From an uncultured Bacteroides sp. (lineage in GTDB: Bacteria > Bacteroidota > Bacteroidia > Bacteroidales > Bacteroidaceae), in contig CAUEFX010000006.1 in NCBI GenBank assembly GCA_958477465.1, positions 49,408 through 113,407 on the forward strand: a stretch of DNA of 64,000 nt. The letters are read 5' to 3'. This document shows positions 1 through 7,813 of this stretch, piece after piece. Position 1 is the first letter of the stretch. The number at the start of each line of letters is the position of its first letter. The notes under the pieces were generated by a model that saw only the letters and a list, made by a program, of their open reading frames with translations, was not told the DNA's origin and searched no databases. Made by a program: the position numbers and the translations under genes.

Positions 1-44
1 TGGAATGAAACTCTATCGGATTGAGGTTGTTCTCTACTTAAATA

Positions 45-1499
45 TTAATAGGTATTCTTTTTCCATTCTTTTGCAGAGTCTGTTAAACGGTATTTTTGTT
101 TTGGATGGTTTGGTAAATCTGGATATAGACGCTCAATTGCTCCTTCTGATAATGCCGGTTGAATATAGTTCTCTCGGAATCGCTTGACACTTTTCAAATC
201 AAACAGATTCATAATTTCCTTCATTCCCATATATTCATCTCCCATTAATTCAATCACTCTCTGAACTTGAACCGTAGTGGGGACATACTTAAGTCCTACT
301 TGGGTCGTACTTGGAACGTGCTTAGGTCGCTTGAATGTTACTATCACAAAGCCACCGTCCCATTTCCAAATAGGCTCTTCCACGCCTTGCTCACGGCAGG
401 CATCCATGATGCGCTTAGCTCCACTACCCCAACTCTCCAAATAGGTCGATTTATAAAGTGCCTCGGCAATCTTCAGATTATATGGATATGACTCATGAGG
501 CTCCTTAATTGACTCTGGCGTAATTTGGGGAGGGAAAACGCCTGGATTTGCAATTTCAATACGGTCATCATAGATTGCGATGCTGTTTGTCAAATTATAT
601 TTCTCCCATTGACGGTGGCAAAGAGAATTTATAAGAGCTTCCCTCAATGCTTTATATGGAACTTCAAGATGTTCCTCACGTTGCAAGCTGAGATCTGTAA
701 TCTTTCCGCTGAGGTTAAGGTGCTTAAAGAAGAAAGCCATACCTGCATCAAGGAGGTCGAAAAAGCCACCCTCGACACGCTGATTATCGATAAACTCATT
801 CTTGTCGTTTCCCACAAAACGAGCCATTCTCAATCGGAACTGGGGAAATTCATCGATATTGTTAGAGAACAGTATGGCAGCCCCATTTGTAGGCACACCG
901 TTCTTCAGTAACTTCCATTTCGACAAAATATCATCAATCGGAGCATTCGCTGCACTCGTTGGGATACGGCCGCCTTCTACACCAAGACGTATACAGCCTC
1001 GGATATATTTTTCATTCAAATCGGCAAGAGTGATGCTACCTGCCGTTTGCCCCTCCCACGAGTACAGTTGAGGTTGATGCGCTCGTATGCGCTCATCATA
1101 CATATTGTGTGGCATGACTTTTGTCGTACTCTCGACTTTGTAATAAGGACAACCATGAAAGGTGTGAGGACGCCCACCCCAAACCCAACCATCAAAGTGC
1201 ATAGCAATAACTTTATTGCCAGGATAGTCAGGTACATCTACATAATTGATATAGACATCAACAGTTGGATCAAGCCCCGCGAGTGCCTGAGCGATTTCCC
1301 GTTGGGTACTATCTGTAACTTCTTGTCCGATTATCTTCAGTGACTTGGGGGCAACACCAAAAATCAACCATCCTCCCTCCGTATTGAGGAAAGCACAAGC
1401 CGAATGCATACCGTTCTTCAACTCGCCGGTAGTTTTCTTTAACTCTAGAGTCCGTGACTCATCCGAAGCAATCAATGTTTTTATATCATCAAATGTCAT
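45..1499 (-). CDS. AlbA_2 (Schlafen-type) ATP-binding / putative DNA-binding regulator
   Basis: This 484-residue cytoplasmic protein has no signal peptide. The N-terminal ~130 residues look like the AlbA_2/Schlafen divergent AAA_4 domain: an E-x-K start (LELKKTTGELKNG), then LNTEGGWLIFGV, the typical first strands of that fold. Residues ~270-400 carry the HATPase_c_4-like segment of the RecG-like AAA_4 family (YKALREALINSLCHRQW, then IEIANPGVFPP and SWGSGAKRIMDACRE). The last ~80 residues look like a winged helix (MKEIMNLFDLKSVKRFRENYI). Such proteins are often solitary, variable regulators or defence-associated genes, and the function here is unknown. It is complete, stands alone on the minus strand, and its 3' end lies at the window edge. 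Confidence 0.85.
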   Translation of the reverse strand: MTFDDIKTLIASDESRTLELKKTTGELKNGMHSACAFLNTEGGWLIFGVAPKSLKIIGQEVTDSTQREIAQALAGLDPTVDVYINYVDVPDYPGNKVIAMHFDGWVWGGRPHTFHGCPYYKVESTTKVMPHNMYDERIRAHQPQLYSWEGQTAGSITLADLNEKYIRGCIRLGVEGGRIPTSAANAPIDDILSKWKLLKNGVPTNGAAILFSNNIDEFPQFRLRMARFVGNDKNEFIDNQRVEGGFFDLLDAGMAFFFKHLNLSGKITDLSLQREEHLEVPYKALREALINSLCHRQWEKYNLTNSIAIYDDRIEIANPGVFPPQITPESIKEPHESYPYNLKIAEALYKSTYLESWGSGAKRIMDACREQGVEEPIWKWDGGFVIVTFKRPKHVPSTTQVGLKYVPTTVQVQRVIELMGDEYMGMKEIMNLFDLKSVKRFRENYIQPALSEGAIERLYPDLPNHPKQKYRLTDSAKEWKKNTY

Positions 1500-1580
1500 T
1501 ATGTAAGTTATATTTCTTTACATTCATAAACCTATAAATTTATAGTACCCAATTATAACATTTAAATGATTGCTACTATT

Positions 1581-1760
1581 ATGTTCTCAGAGGCTAAAGT
1601 TACGGAGATTTATTGTATGGCAGATGATTTCTGCAAAGAATTTACATTGCAACAAGAAAAATTTATGGTTGAAGATAAGAGTTGCAAGCATCGCAACAAA
1701 TCCAATCGTATGTGTGATACCGAAATTATGGTTATTCTCATCCTGTTCCATTCCGGTGGT
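1581..1760 (+). pseudogene. N-terminal fragment of an IS982-type transposase
   Basis: About 60 codons read MFSEAKVTEIYCMADDFCKE and, further on, CDTEIMVILILFHSGGF. This resembles the conserved start of IS982-family transposases of Bacteroidota (KVTEIFCMADDFCK and a later EIM-ILFH motif). The similarity stops near 1760, and the following frame (to 1841) has no transposase character. No DDE catalytic domain or terminal inverted repeats are visible. It is a dead remnant of an insertion sequence that was largely deleted, between the AlbA_2 gene and the barrel-protein operon. Confidence 0.6.
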
Positions 1761-1821
1761 TTCTTTATACTTGTTAGCTGCGTGTTTGCTTATCCCCATG
1801 ATTATGCACAATACGAAAAAG

Positions 1822-1855
1822 AAGAGGATGTGCTAAATTGATGACACATCCTCTT
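1822..1855. terminator. Terminator hairpin for the 1883-3162 operon
   Basis: An 11-bp perfect stem (AAGAGGATGTG / CACATCCTCTT) with a 12-nt loop sits 28 bp beyond the stop codon of the minus-strand barrel gene. Read on the minus strand it is followed by a T-rich run, as expected for an intrinsic terminator. Confidence 0.6.
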
Positions 1856-1882
1856 TCTGCTTTCGAACTCAGCTTTTCAGCC

Positions 1883-2509
1883 TTAGAAAGAAAGTCCGAT
1901 ACGGAAACCGAAGTTGTTCAGTTTATCCACGTCGTAAGTCAATACGCTGGCTTTGTTGGTGCTATAGCTATAGTATAGTGCCAGGTGCAAGCCCGGACCG
2001 TATGCCCACGGGTAAACATTCAGACCGACTTCCGGTGATAGGTAGAAGCCCCAGTTTTCGTCTCTGGACTCAAATATGTTATAGTTAGAGCGAACTTTGG
2101 CGTATTCGGTACCGAGTTTTACACCGGCATAAGGTTGCCATGCTCCGCCACGGTTGAATTGATAGCGTGCGGCGGCACCGAAGGGCAACTGAAAGATGGT
2201 ATGTTGCTGGTCGCTGGTCATGCTGCCGCCGCTTATCGGAAAGGTTTCACGACCCACATACTCATGGTTGGTGTGATAGTTCAGGAAGAGACCCAACCCC
2301 AGGTTAGGAGTGACGAAATAACCGCCTTCGAAGTTCATACCCCAGCCACTTGCATCATCGGCAAATCCATTGCTCAGCGGCACATTAAACTGCCAGTCGA
2401 TGTTCGCATATCCGTTGTTTGATAACTGTGCCTTTGCCGGCATGGCAAAGACGAGAGCGAGGGCTGCGACGGCCAACACTCTGAGGGAAATATATTTTAT
2501 TGTTTTCAT
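1883..2509 (-). CDS. Outer-membrane beta-barrel protein
   Basis: This 208-residue protein has a clear signal peptide (~1-27, ending MPAKAQ) followed by alternating amphipathic strands (GMNFEGGYFVTPNLGLGLFLNY, AARYQF, WGFYLSPEVGLNVYPWA). It ends in an aromatic residue (FRIGLSF), as is typical of BAM-inserted porin-like barrels with about 8 strands. It belongs to the large group of small Bacteroidota OMP_b-brl proteins, whose role (structural or small-solute passage) cannot be told from sequence. It follows the DUF4136 lipoprotein gene by 20 bp and is probably cotranscribed with it. Confidence 0.85.
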   Translation of the reverse strand: MKTIKYISLRVLAVAALALVFAMPAKAQLSNNGYANIDWQFNVPLSNGFADDASGWGMNFEGGYFVTPNLGLGLFLNYHTNHEYVGRETFPISGGSMTSDQQHTIFQLPFGAAARYQFNRGGAWQPYAGVKLGTEYAKVRSNYNIFESRDENWGFYLSPEVGLNVYPWAYGPGLHLALYYSYSTNKASVLTYDVDKLNNFGFRIGLSF

Positions 2510-2529
2510 AACGTTTTTGATGTTAGTTG

Positions 2530-3162
2530 TTATTTGTTAGTAAGATAAGGTGATTGTGCAAATGCCTGGTTAACACCTCTCACGGCGAGTGCTTTGTTCA
2601 TGCTGCTGTAATAGACCAAGCCGGTCATGTAGCTCGTCCATAAGATAGGCAGTTTCTCCTTCGGTCCTTCCGGTGCATCCAGATTTACGATTTCCGTGAT
2701 GAATGAGTTGGTGCTATAGCTATAGTTCACAGCGTATGGATAATACCATCCGCCACCCCAGTTGCCCCAGTAGCCTGAGCCCCAGTATCCGGGATAGCCC
2801 CACCACCATTCCGGTTGTCCGTAATCGGTGAAGTAATAGGTACTTTTGATGTAACTGACCTGTATACCCAATTGCGCCTCTTCTTTGGAAGCAGCCATTG
2901 TGTAGCCTCTTTGATCCATATTGCTTTTATAAGCGGCGAGAATTTCTTGTGCAGCTTCTCCTTCCAAGTATTCCGGCTCTTCTTTGTCGTTGATCACGAG
3001 AATCTTGTCCGGCAAGTAGTAAGTGGTGAACGCTTTGAAGTCAGCTTTCTTGTCGTAATTGGTATACACCAAATAATCATTGTCTAATTTGTCCATGTCG
3101 GGGTCTTTTTCGCAAGCAGCGAACGCGAAGACCGCCAATAAAATAGGAATTAATCTCTTCAT
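2530..3162 (-). CDS. DUF4136-type lipoprotein
   Basis: This 210-residue protein has a type II signal peptide with the lipobox cysteine at residue 17 (FAFAAC). The body fits the DUF4136 pattern: D(F)KAFTTYYLPD early, a region of helices with AQLGIQVSYIKST, then an aromatic/glycine-rich stretch (WWWGYPGYWGSGYWGNWGGG) of unknown purpose, and a C-terminal PILWTSYMTGLV block. The lipid anchor faces the periplasm or surface. The function of the family is unknown. It is the first gene of a two-gene operon with the barrel protein, so the pair may work together in the outer membrane. Confidence 0.85.
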   Translation of the reverse strand: MKRLIPILLAVFAFAACEKDPDMDKLDNDYLVYTNYDKKADFKAFTTYYLPDKILVINDKEEPEYLEGEAAQEILAAYKSNMDQRGYTMAASKEEAQLGIQVSYIKSTYYFTDYGQPEWWWGYPGYWGSGYWGNWGGGWYYPYAVNYSYSTNSFITEIVNLDAPEGPKEKLPILWTSYMTGLVYYSSMNKALAVRGVNQAFAQSPYLTNK

Positions 3163-3307
3163 ATCTTCTATAATGTTTAGGTTAAATAAAAAATCCTGCC
3201 CTGGTACCTTAGGCTTTTGATAGAAACAACAACTTCTGTCATAAAAGGTTCGCAGAGCTGAGTGTTAAAATGTTAAAGTATAAGTCGGGTTATCTCCGGA
3301 AAGGGGG

Positions 3308-3315
3308 TATCTTTG
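3308..3315 (+). promoter_or_regulatory. -7 box (TATCTTTG) before the secreted peptidase
   Basis: The sequence matches the Bacteroidota sigma-ABfr -7 consensus TAnnTTTG and lies 33 bp before the start codon at 3341. No good TTG at -33 was found. Confidence 0.5.
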
Positions 3316-3340
3316 TACGAAATTAAAATCGGATATATAT

Positions 3341-4639
3341 ATGAAACAGTTACCTCGTTATTATGCAGTATTTTGGGTTTTCTTGCTTCTGCTGCTGTCC
3401 GCCCGTCTGTCGGCGCAGACCGCTTTGCTGGAAAAGGTGGAAAACATAGCTCTTGTCGATCGTGTGAAACCATTGGAGACAACCGAGTTTGCCGAGAAAT
3501 ACGTTGTTTATTTTTCCCAACCTCTGGATCATCGCCATCCGAAAAAAGGTTCGTTCCGTCAGCGGGTTATCGTGGCGCATGTCGGCTTCGACCGTCCTAC
3601 GGTGATCGTTACCGAGGGATATGGGGCCGCCTATGCCGTGCGTCCGGGTTATCGTGAGGAGTTGTCGCGCTTGTTCAATGCCAATATGATATTTGTAGAA
3701 CACCGTTATTTCTTAGAGTCCGTTCCGGAACCGAAAGACTGGAAGTATCTGACTGCCGAAAACTCTGCCGAAGACCTGCATGCCGTGGCTGCTGCATTTA
3801 AAACGATATATACGGGGAAATGGATAAGTACCGGTATTAGTAAAGGCGGGCAGACTTCCTTGTTGTACCGCGCCTTTTTTCCGGACGATGTGGATATTTC
3901 GGTACCTTATGTAGCACCGCTTTGTTATGGTGTGGAAGACGGCAGGCATGAGCCGTTTCTGCGGCAGGTCTCTACGGCCGAAGAGCGAAAAGCGGTAGAG
4001 GATTTCCAGCTGGAAGCATTGAAGAGGAAAAGCAGGTTATTGTCCCGTTTCGAAACTTATTGCACGGAAAAGAAATGCGCTTTTCGTGCCCCGTTAGAGG
4101 AGATTTATGATTTTTGTGTGTTGGAGTATTCGTTTGCATTTTGGCAGTGGGGGACGGACGTGAGCGATATCCCTTCTTCTGCCGCATCGGATGAAGAGAT
4201 ATTCCGGCATTTACTGACGGTCAGCGAGCCGTCTTATTTTGCTTCTGACAGCCCGAATCTCTCTTTCTTCGTACAGGCCGCCCGCGAATTGGGGTATTAC
4301 GGTTATGATGTCGAACCGTTCAGGGAATATCTTTCTATCAAAAGCAGCAAGGATTATTTGCGGAGGTTGATGCTTCCGAAAGAGTTGCGTCACATAAAAT
4401 TTCATAAAAAGCTTAGCCGGAAAATAGTAAACTTTCTGAAGGAGAATGACCCGAAGATGATATTTATCTACGGACAAAACGATCCTTGGACTGCTGCCGG
4501 CGTGACTTGGCTCAAAGGGAAGAAAAATGTATCGGTGTTTATTCAACCCGGAGGAAGCCATCTGGCACGGATCAGTACTTTGCCGGAAGACATGAGAAAG
4601 CAGGCGATTTCGCAGATACAAAATTGGCTGGACGAATAA
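3341..4639 (+). CDS. Secreted S37/S28-type serine peptidase (PS-10 tripeptidyl aminopeptidase-like)
   Basis: This 432-residue protein has a signal peptide to about residue 25 (LSARLSAQ). It is an alpha/beta hydrolase with the nucleophile serine in GISKGGQ (Ser167), a later acid in YGQNDPW, and a histidine in GGSHLARI near the C terminus. The early ENIALVDRVKPLETTEFAEKY and FSQPLDHRHP..F.QRV blocks are those of the PS-10/S37 peptidases (Pfam Peptidase_S37), which remove N-terminal tripeptides outside the cytoplasm. Length and triad order are normal, so it should be active. It is monocistronic, with a TATCTTTG box upstream and palindromic repeats downstream. Confidence 0.85.
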   Translation: MKQLPRYYAVFWVFLLLLLSARLSAQTALLEKVENIALVDRVKPLETTEFAEKYVVYFSQPLDHRHPKKGSFRQRVIVAHVGFDRPTVIVTEGYGAAYAVRPGYREELSRLFNANMIFVEHRYFLESVPEPKDWKYLTAENSAEDLHAVAAAFKTIYTGKWISTGISKGGQTSLLYRAFFPDDVDISVPYVAPLCYGVEDGRHEPFLRQVSTAEERKAVEDFQLEALKRKSRLLSRFETYCTEKKCAFRAPLEEIYDFCVLEYSFAFWQWGTDVSDIPSSAASDEEIFRHLLTVSEPSYFASDSPNLSFFVQAARELGYYGYDVEPFREYLSIKSSKDYLRRLMLPKELRHIKFHKKLSRKIVNFLKENDPKMIFIYGQNDPWTAAGVTWLKGKKNVSVFIQPGGSHLARISTLPEDMRKQAISQIQNWLDE

Positions 4640-4705
4640 GTGGATTGTTCTGTCTTTGTTGTGTTTTGTGAATCTTAGTCGGGTTTCTCGTAGAGGAAGA
4701 CGTTG

Positions 4706-4764
4706 TTTCTCGTAGAGAAACGGGGTGAAACTCTACGAGGAACCGACCGTTTCTCTACGAGAAA
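4706..4764. repeat. Palindromic TTTCTCGTAGAG element, copy 1
   Basis: The outer arms form a perfect 18-bp inverted repeat (TTTCTCGTAGAGAAACGG at 4706-4723 and its complement at 4747-4764). Further GTAGAG/CTCTAC units lie between and just before them (from 4683). It starts ~65 bp after the peptidase stop codon. The same unit recurs at 33498-33538. It could act as a terminator or be a dispersed intergenic repeat; there is no clean T-tract. Confidence 0.7.
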
Positions 4765-5008
4765 AATACCGTATATTTAAACATGTTGATATTCAGTGAC
4801 TTATGAAACCGGTAAAATGTGTGCTATTTTTACCATTGACATCTGTGTTTTTGAGGCTCTTGGCGAGCCGTTTATAGAGGATGTTTGAGTATTTCCGGCA
4901 TCTCCGGCATCTCCACTTTTTCTGTGATGATATCTTCTGCCCCATAACCGGCGTGTGAAGAAGAATGCGTTGTCGATGAGGTTAGGCTATTCCGGCCTCT
5001 TTTTATTA

Positions 5009-5162
5009 AAACATACTACATCTTTTTTTGAAAGATGCTATATGTTTTTCTGAAAGATGTTATATGTTTTTTTAAAAGATACTAAGTCTTTTTCTGAAGG
5101 ATGCTATATGTTTTTTCAAAAGACGTTATGTGTTTTTCGGAAGCATATTACATCTTTCAAAG
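5009..5162. repeat. 22-bp tandem repeat array, 7 units
   Basis: Units begin at 5009, 5031, 5053, 5075, 5097, 5119 and 5141, an exact 22-bp period (two helical turns). The rough unit is AAAGATGCTATATG followed by a T-rich end. Short ORFs through it are only translations of the repeat. A second array with the same period and unit is at 63855-63942. Confidence 0.85.
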
Positions 5163-5297
5163 TGTGGATGCGAAGCTCTTTTCCATTTAAATTAGATGTA
5201 ACTTATTTTCTTGTTATTGGTACTAATAACGCTTTGTCTTGAAAAAAGAAGAAAAGGTGCATTTTTCTAACATATATTTTGTCCGGTTTTGTCTTTT

Positions 5298-5575
5298 AGG
5301 GTTCACAAGGTTCAGGGTTCACCCTTGAACCCTTCTTTTCGTGATATTATTATTTTTAGAATTGATAATCAATTTGTTAGCAAATGTTGTGCAGTTTTGT
5401 ATCTTATTTTTATAAAAATAGTAAAAAGAGTTTTTCTGCTATTATTATTGGGAAAGTTTTTAACATGGTCAATTTGTGGCTTACTATATCTTTTTCTTTA
5501 CATTAAATGAATGTAGCACTTTTTTTTCTTACGGCAAGAAGGGTTCAAAGGTGAACCCTGAACCTTGTGAACCCT
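5298..5575. repeat. 278-bp element bounded by a 40-bp inverted repeat
   Basis: The arms 5298-5337 and 5536-5575 are reverse complements with a single mismatch. Each arm is built from GGGTTCA units (AGGGTTCACAAGG, CAGGGTTCACC, TTGAACCCTT). The 198-bp spacer is very AT-rich and has no convincing gene. The form is MITE-like, but no target-site duplication was recognised. Confidence 0.7.
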
Positions 5576-5821
5576 ACTGTTCTATTATCTGTTTGATAGT
5601 TAATTGTTTATGGCGTTATATCGTGTTTTGCAAAATACTTGTAAAACACCTTTTTGGAAGAGTTTTTGTAACAAAAACGGATTTCTTTTCATTCTCCTTT
5701 TTTGTCAGATGCGTTTTTGTCGTATTTGATTATTTTGTATGTATTATTCACGAAATATTCATCCTGTTGAATCACGGATGCCGTTTCTGTGCTGTTTTTT
5801 AGAGGCGGAGTAATGGATTTC

Positions 5822-5851
5822 AAAATGCCTTTTTCTCTTGAAAGGCATTTT
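5822..5851. terminator. Terminator hairpin of the AbiE-like operon
   Basis: An 11-bp perfect stem (AAAATGCCTTT / AAAGGCATTTT) with an 8-nt loop lies 18 bp beyond the ancestral stop codon of the minus-strand AbiEii pseudogene. Confidence 0.55.
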
Positions 5852-5868
5852 ATCTGAAAATTTGATTT

Positions 5869-6583
5869 TTACATAACTCTCACTCGTTCTTGCAGCTCTC
5901 TCATTTTCTGCATAAGTGCATCAAACTCCAATGATTCACCATAAATGAAGAAACCTAACAAGACTTTCTGCATCAGTATCTTCGCCATCAAAACTTTCAC
6001 CTATTAGAGAACGAATCTGCCGCAACTTCGTAGGTTCATCCATTGAAAGGCAACTAATCTCTATCTTTACACGTGGAGGAATATAATTGATCGTATCTTC
6101 AAGAATCGATGGATAGTGTAATAGGATTACAGTAGGATCCTTGTCTGAATCTATAGGTTGCCATTCTCCATTTTTATCCTGGACTTGAGATACATTCTCT
6201 ATACTGTACCCGGAAATTCCCATTTCTTTCAAGCGGGTATCTAATTGAGCAGAAAGTGTCTCATGAATATATGCTCGTGACATTTTGCGTAATTTCTCAC
6301 GCTGACTTTTACCGGTCTTCTCAATACCAAAGAATGAATGACTGATTGCCAAGTCAATGTCTTCAGAGAAACGCTCTATGATATTAAACCCTTTTGATAA
6401 TGATGTTCCGCCTTTGAATATTAAAGAATCACGGCAATCTGTTTGGAATAATGCCTTCAATGTAACAGTTACCCACCAGTCTTTTTCAATAGCAACTTGA
6501 TTAACACCAAGGTGTTCGGTTTCTGTCTGCTGTAACATTGCCAAACGATCCACTATTTCATTGTTTAACCACAATTTTCCCAT
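5869..6583 (-). pseudogene. AbiEii-type nucleotidyltransferase toxin with an internal deletion
   Basis: The open frame encodes 215 residues with the DUF1814/AbiEii nucleotidyltransferase core: IEKDWWVTV, the GGTSLSKGF motif and the SEDIDLAI metal-binding motif, then KIEISCL. It runs to EDTDAESLV and then shifts to a short tail ending at 5936. Just beyond, in another frame, lies a normal family C terminus (FIYGESLEFDALMQKMRE..., ending with TAA at 5869-5871). The ~100 residues that should separate these two pieces are missing, so the gene has an internal deletion with frame change. A shortened 215-residue product could still be made from the intact start, but full function is doubtful. It lies 14 bp after the AbiEi-like gene, the normal operon order. 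Confidence 0.8.
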
Positions 6584-6597
6584 AATCTAAGTCTATT

Positions 6598-7206
6598 TTA
6601 AGCGGTTAGCATTGGTTTTATAATTCGTTTCATCCATACAGGCATCATATCAATGTCCTTAACTAAATTCTCCTTATCGGATTCTTTTGACACCAATTGC
6701 CGGATGACATTCAATTCACTTTCTCCTATATTCTCTTTTTTCAGAGCTTTAAGTGCCTGAACAAGTAAAGAGATGAGACGAGTACCATAACAGAAATTTT
6801 TGGGTACACCTCGCTTTAATACTACTTTTCTATTGGATAGGTTTACAGTTCTTTCACTTCCAGTAGTTAAGTATGTGTAATTCATTGGCACTTGAGTTGA
6901 TAGTCCTAATGCATTCAATGCTGTCATACCAGATGGTAAGACCTCTGCATTATCTCTGGTAGCAATTGCTTGTACAATCTTATCAACTGAGGGCAGTACA
7001 ACACCGAATTTGCTTTTTCTCGGTTTGGCATATATCCCATGTGCAATTTTTACAAGTATACCTTCGGTCGTTAACTCAGACAAAATGCTTCCCACAAATT
7101 CTGTGTGGTATTCAGGAAAATCAGACCTGAACAAAATGCAATCTTCTGGTATCGCTTCTATGCGTTGCTTAAGAGTAATACTATCTATAGAATATTCATT
7201 AGTCAT
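6598..7206 (-). CDS. AbiEi-like antitoxin / transcriptional regulator (DUF6088)
   Basis: The protein is about 202 residues long. An in-frame start 10 codons upstream (7236) is also possible; I prefer 7206 because the family-like part begins at TNEYSIDSITLKQRIEAIP. The first ~70 residues are a winged-helix-like domain (VGSILSELTTEGILVKIAHGIYAKP). The rest includes VLPSGMTALNALGLSTQVP and YLTTGSERTVN, features of the AbiEi/DUF6088 group. In type IV AbiE systems this protein binds its own promoter and antagonises the AbiEii nucleotidyltransferase. Here the partner immediately downstream carries a deletion, so this gene may be an orphan regulator. Confidence 0.8.
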   Translation of the reverse strand: MTNEYSIDSITLKQRIEAIPEDCILFRSDFPEYHTEFVGSILSELTTEGILVKIAHGIYAKPRKSKFGVVLPSVDKIVQAIATRDNAEVLPSGMTALNALGLSTQVPMNYTYLTTGSERTVNLSNRKVVLKRGVPKNFCYGTRLISLLVQALKALKKENIGESELNVIRQLVSKESDKENLVKDIDMMPVWMKRIIKPMLTA

Positions 7207-7236
7207 TCTACCTTTGAAATTTTGATGATTTTTCAA

Positions 7237-7753
7237 ATGCGAAGATATGAAAATGATTTAAATAAATGAGAAATTACCAAGTAATTTATTCGTTTGACTC
7301 GAAATATATTACTTTGTACATAGTTCTAATTTAAGCGGACTTTATTATTCAGTAATACAAAAAAAAAGTTTGCTTTTTTCTCTCTTTGCTGACACAACCC
7401 CTCTAATATTTTCTGCCTTATCCTACTTGCCTCGTATGTATTCAGTCTAAACGCAAGGGCAATAATCACTTCGAGATTGTAGGAGGTCGCCCAACTTACA
7501 GAAGTTGCCTTTTGTGGTTACAAAATTAGTTATCAGCGAGTTATATATTGATATGCAAACTGATGCAGAACGATGAAACGTTCCCATTTTCCAACTTTTT
7601 AACTTAATGCGTTATATATCAGTTCTTAACGACAATATTCGCTTTTTTTGCTCCGAGAACCGTAATTTTACCGGAAAAAGCCGTGATTCTTGGGTGATAA
7701 CAGCGGAATTCCTTTGTTGGGCGTATTAATGTGATTGTTTTCTTTGAAAAGAG
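7237..7753. other. Intergenic stretch without a recognisable gene
   Basis: The stretch is AT-rich with stop codons in all frames. The motif GTTATATAT occurs twice (near 7540 and 7610). A possible minus-strand -7 box (CAAAATTA, 7521-7528) could serve the AbiE-like operon. No RNA gene was recognised. Confidence 0.4.
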
Positions 7754-7783
7754 TTGTATTTGATTGATTTTTAATTAATTTTG
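7754..7783 (+). promoter_or_regulatory. sigma-ABfr promoter of the membrane regulator
   Basis: A TTG at 7754-7756 and TAATTTTG at 7776-7783, separated by 19 bp, match the Bacteroidota -33/-7 consensus. The start codon follows at 7814. Confidence 0.6.
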
Positions 7784-7813
7784 TACTATTGGAAAAACTG
7801 AAACAATACACAA

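Larger units (their letters stand above)
4640..5868. other. Gene-free repeat-rich tract
   Basis: This stretch of about 1.2 kb carries no supported gene. It holds the palindromic element, the 22-bp array and the long inverted repeat listed separately. Between and after them the DNA is AT-rich, and its short open frames lack recognisable features. Confidence 0.6.

Noticed and set aside
1581..1760. Active insertion sequence
   Set aside because: Only the N-terminal ~60 codons of a transposase remain, with no catalytic part and no terminal repeats.
5009..5162. CRISPR-like regular repeats
   Set aside because: Units are directly contiguous (22-bp period) with no spacers, are degenerate, and no cas genes are present; it is a tandem repeat.
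5057..5242. Possible small protein of ~61 residues (MLYVFLKDTKSFSEG...)
   Set aside because: It is a translation of the 22-bp tandem repeat, not a gene.
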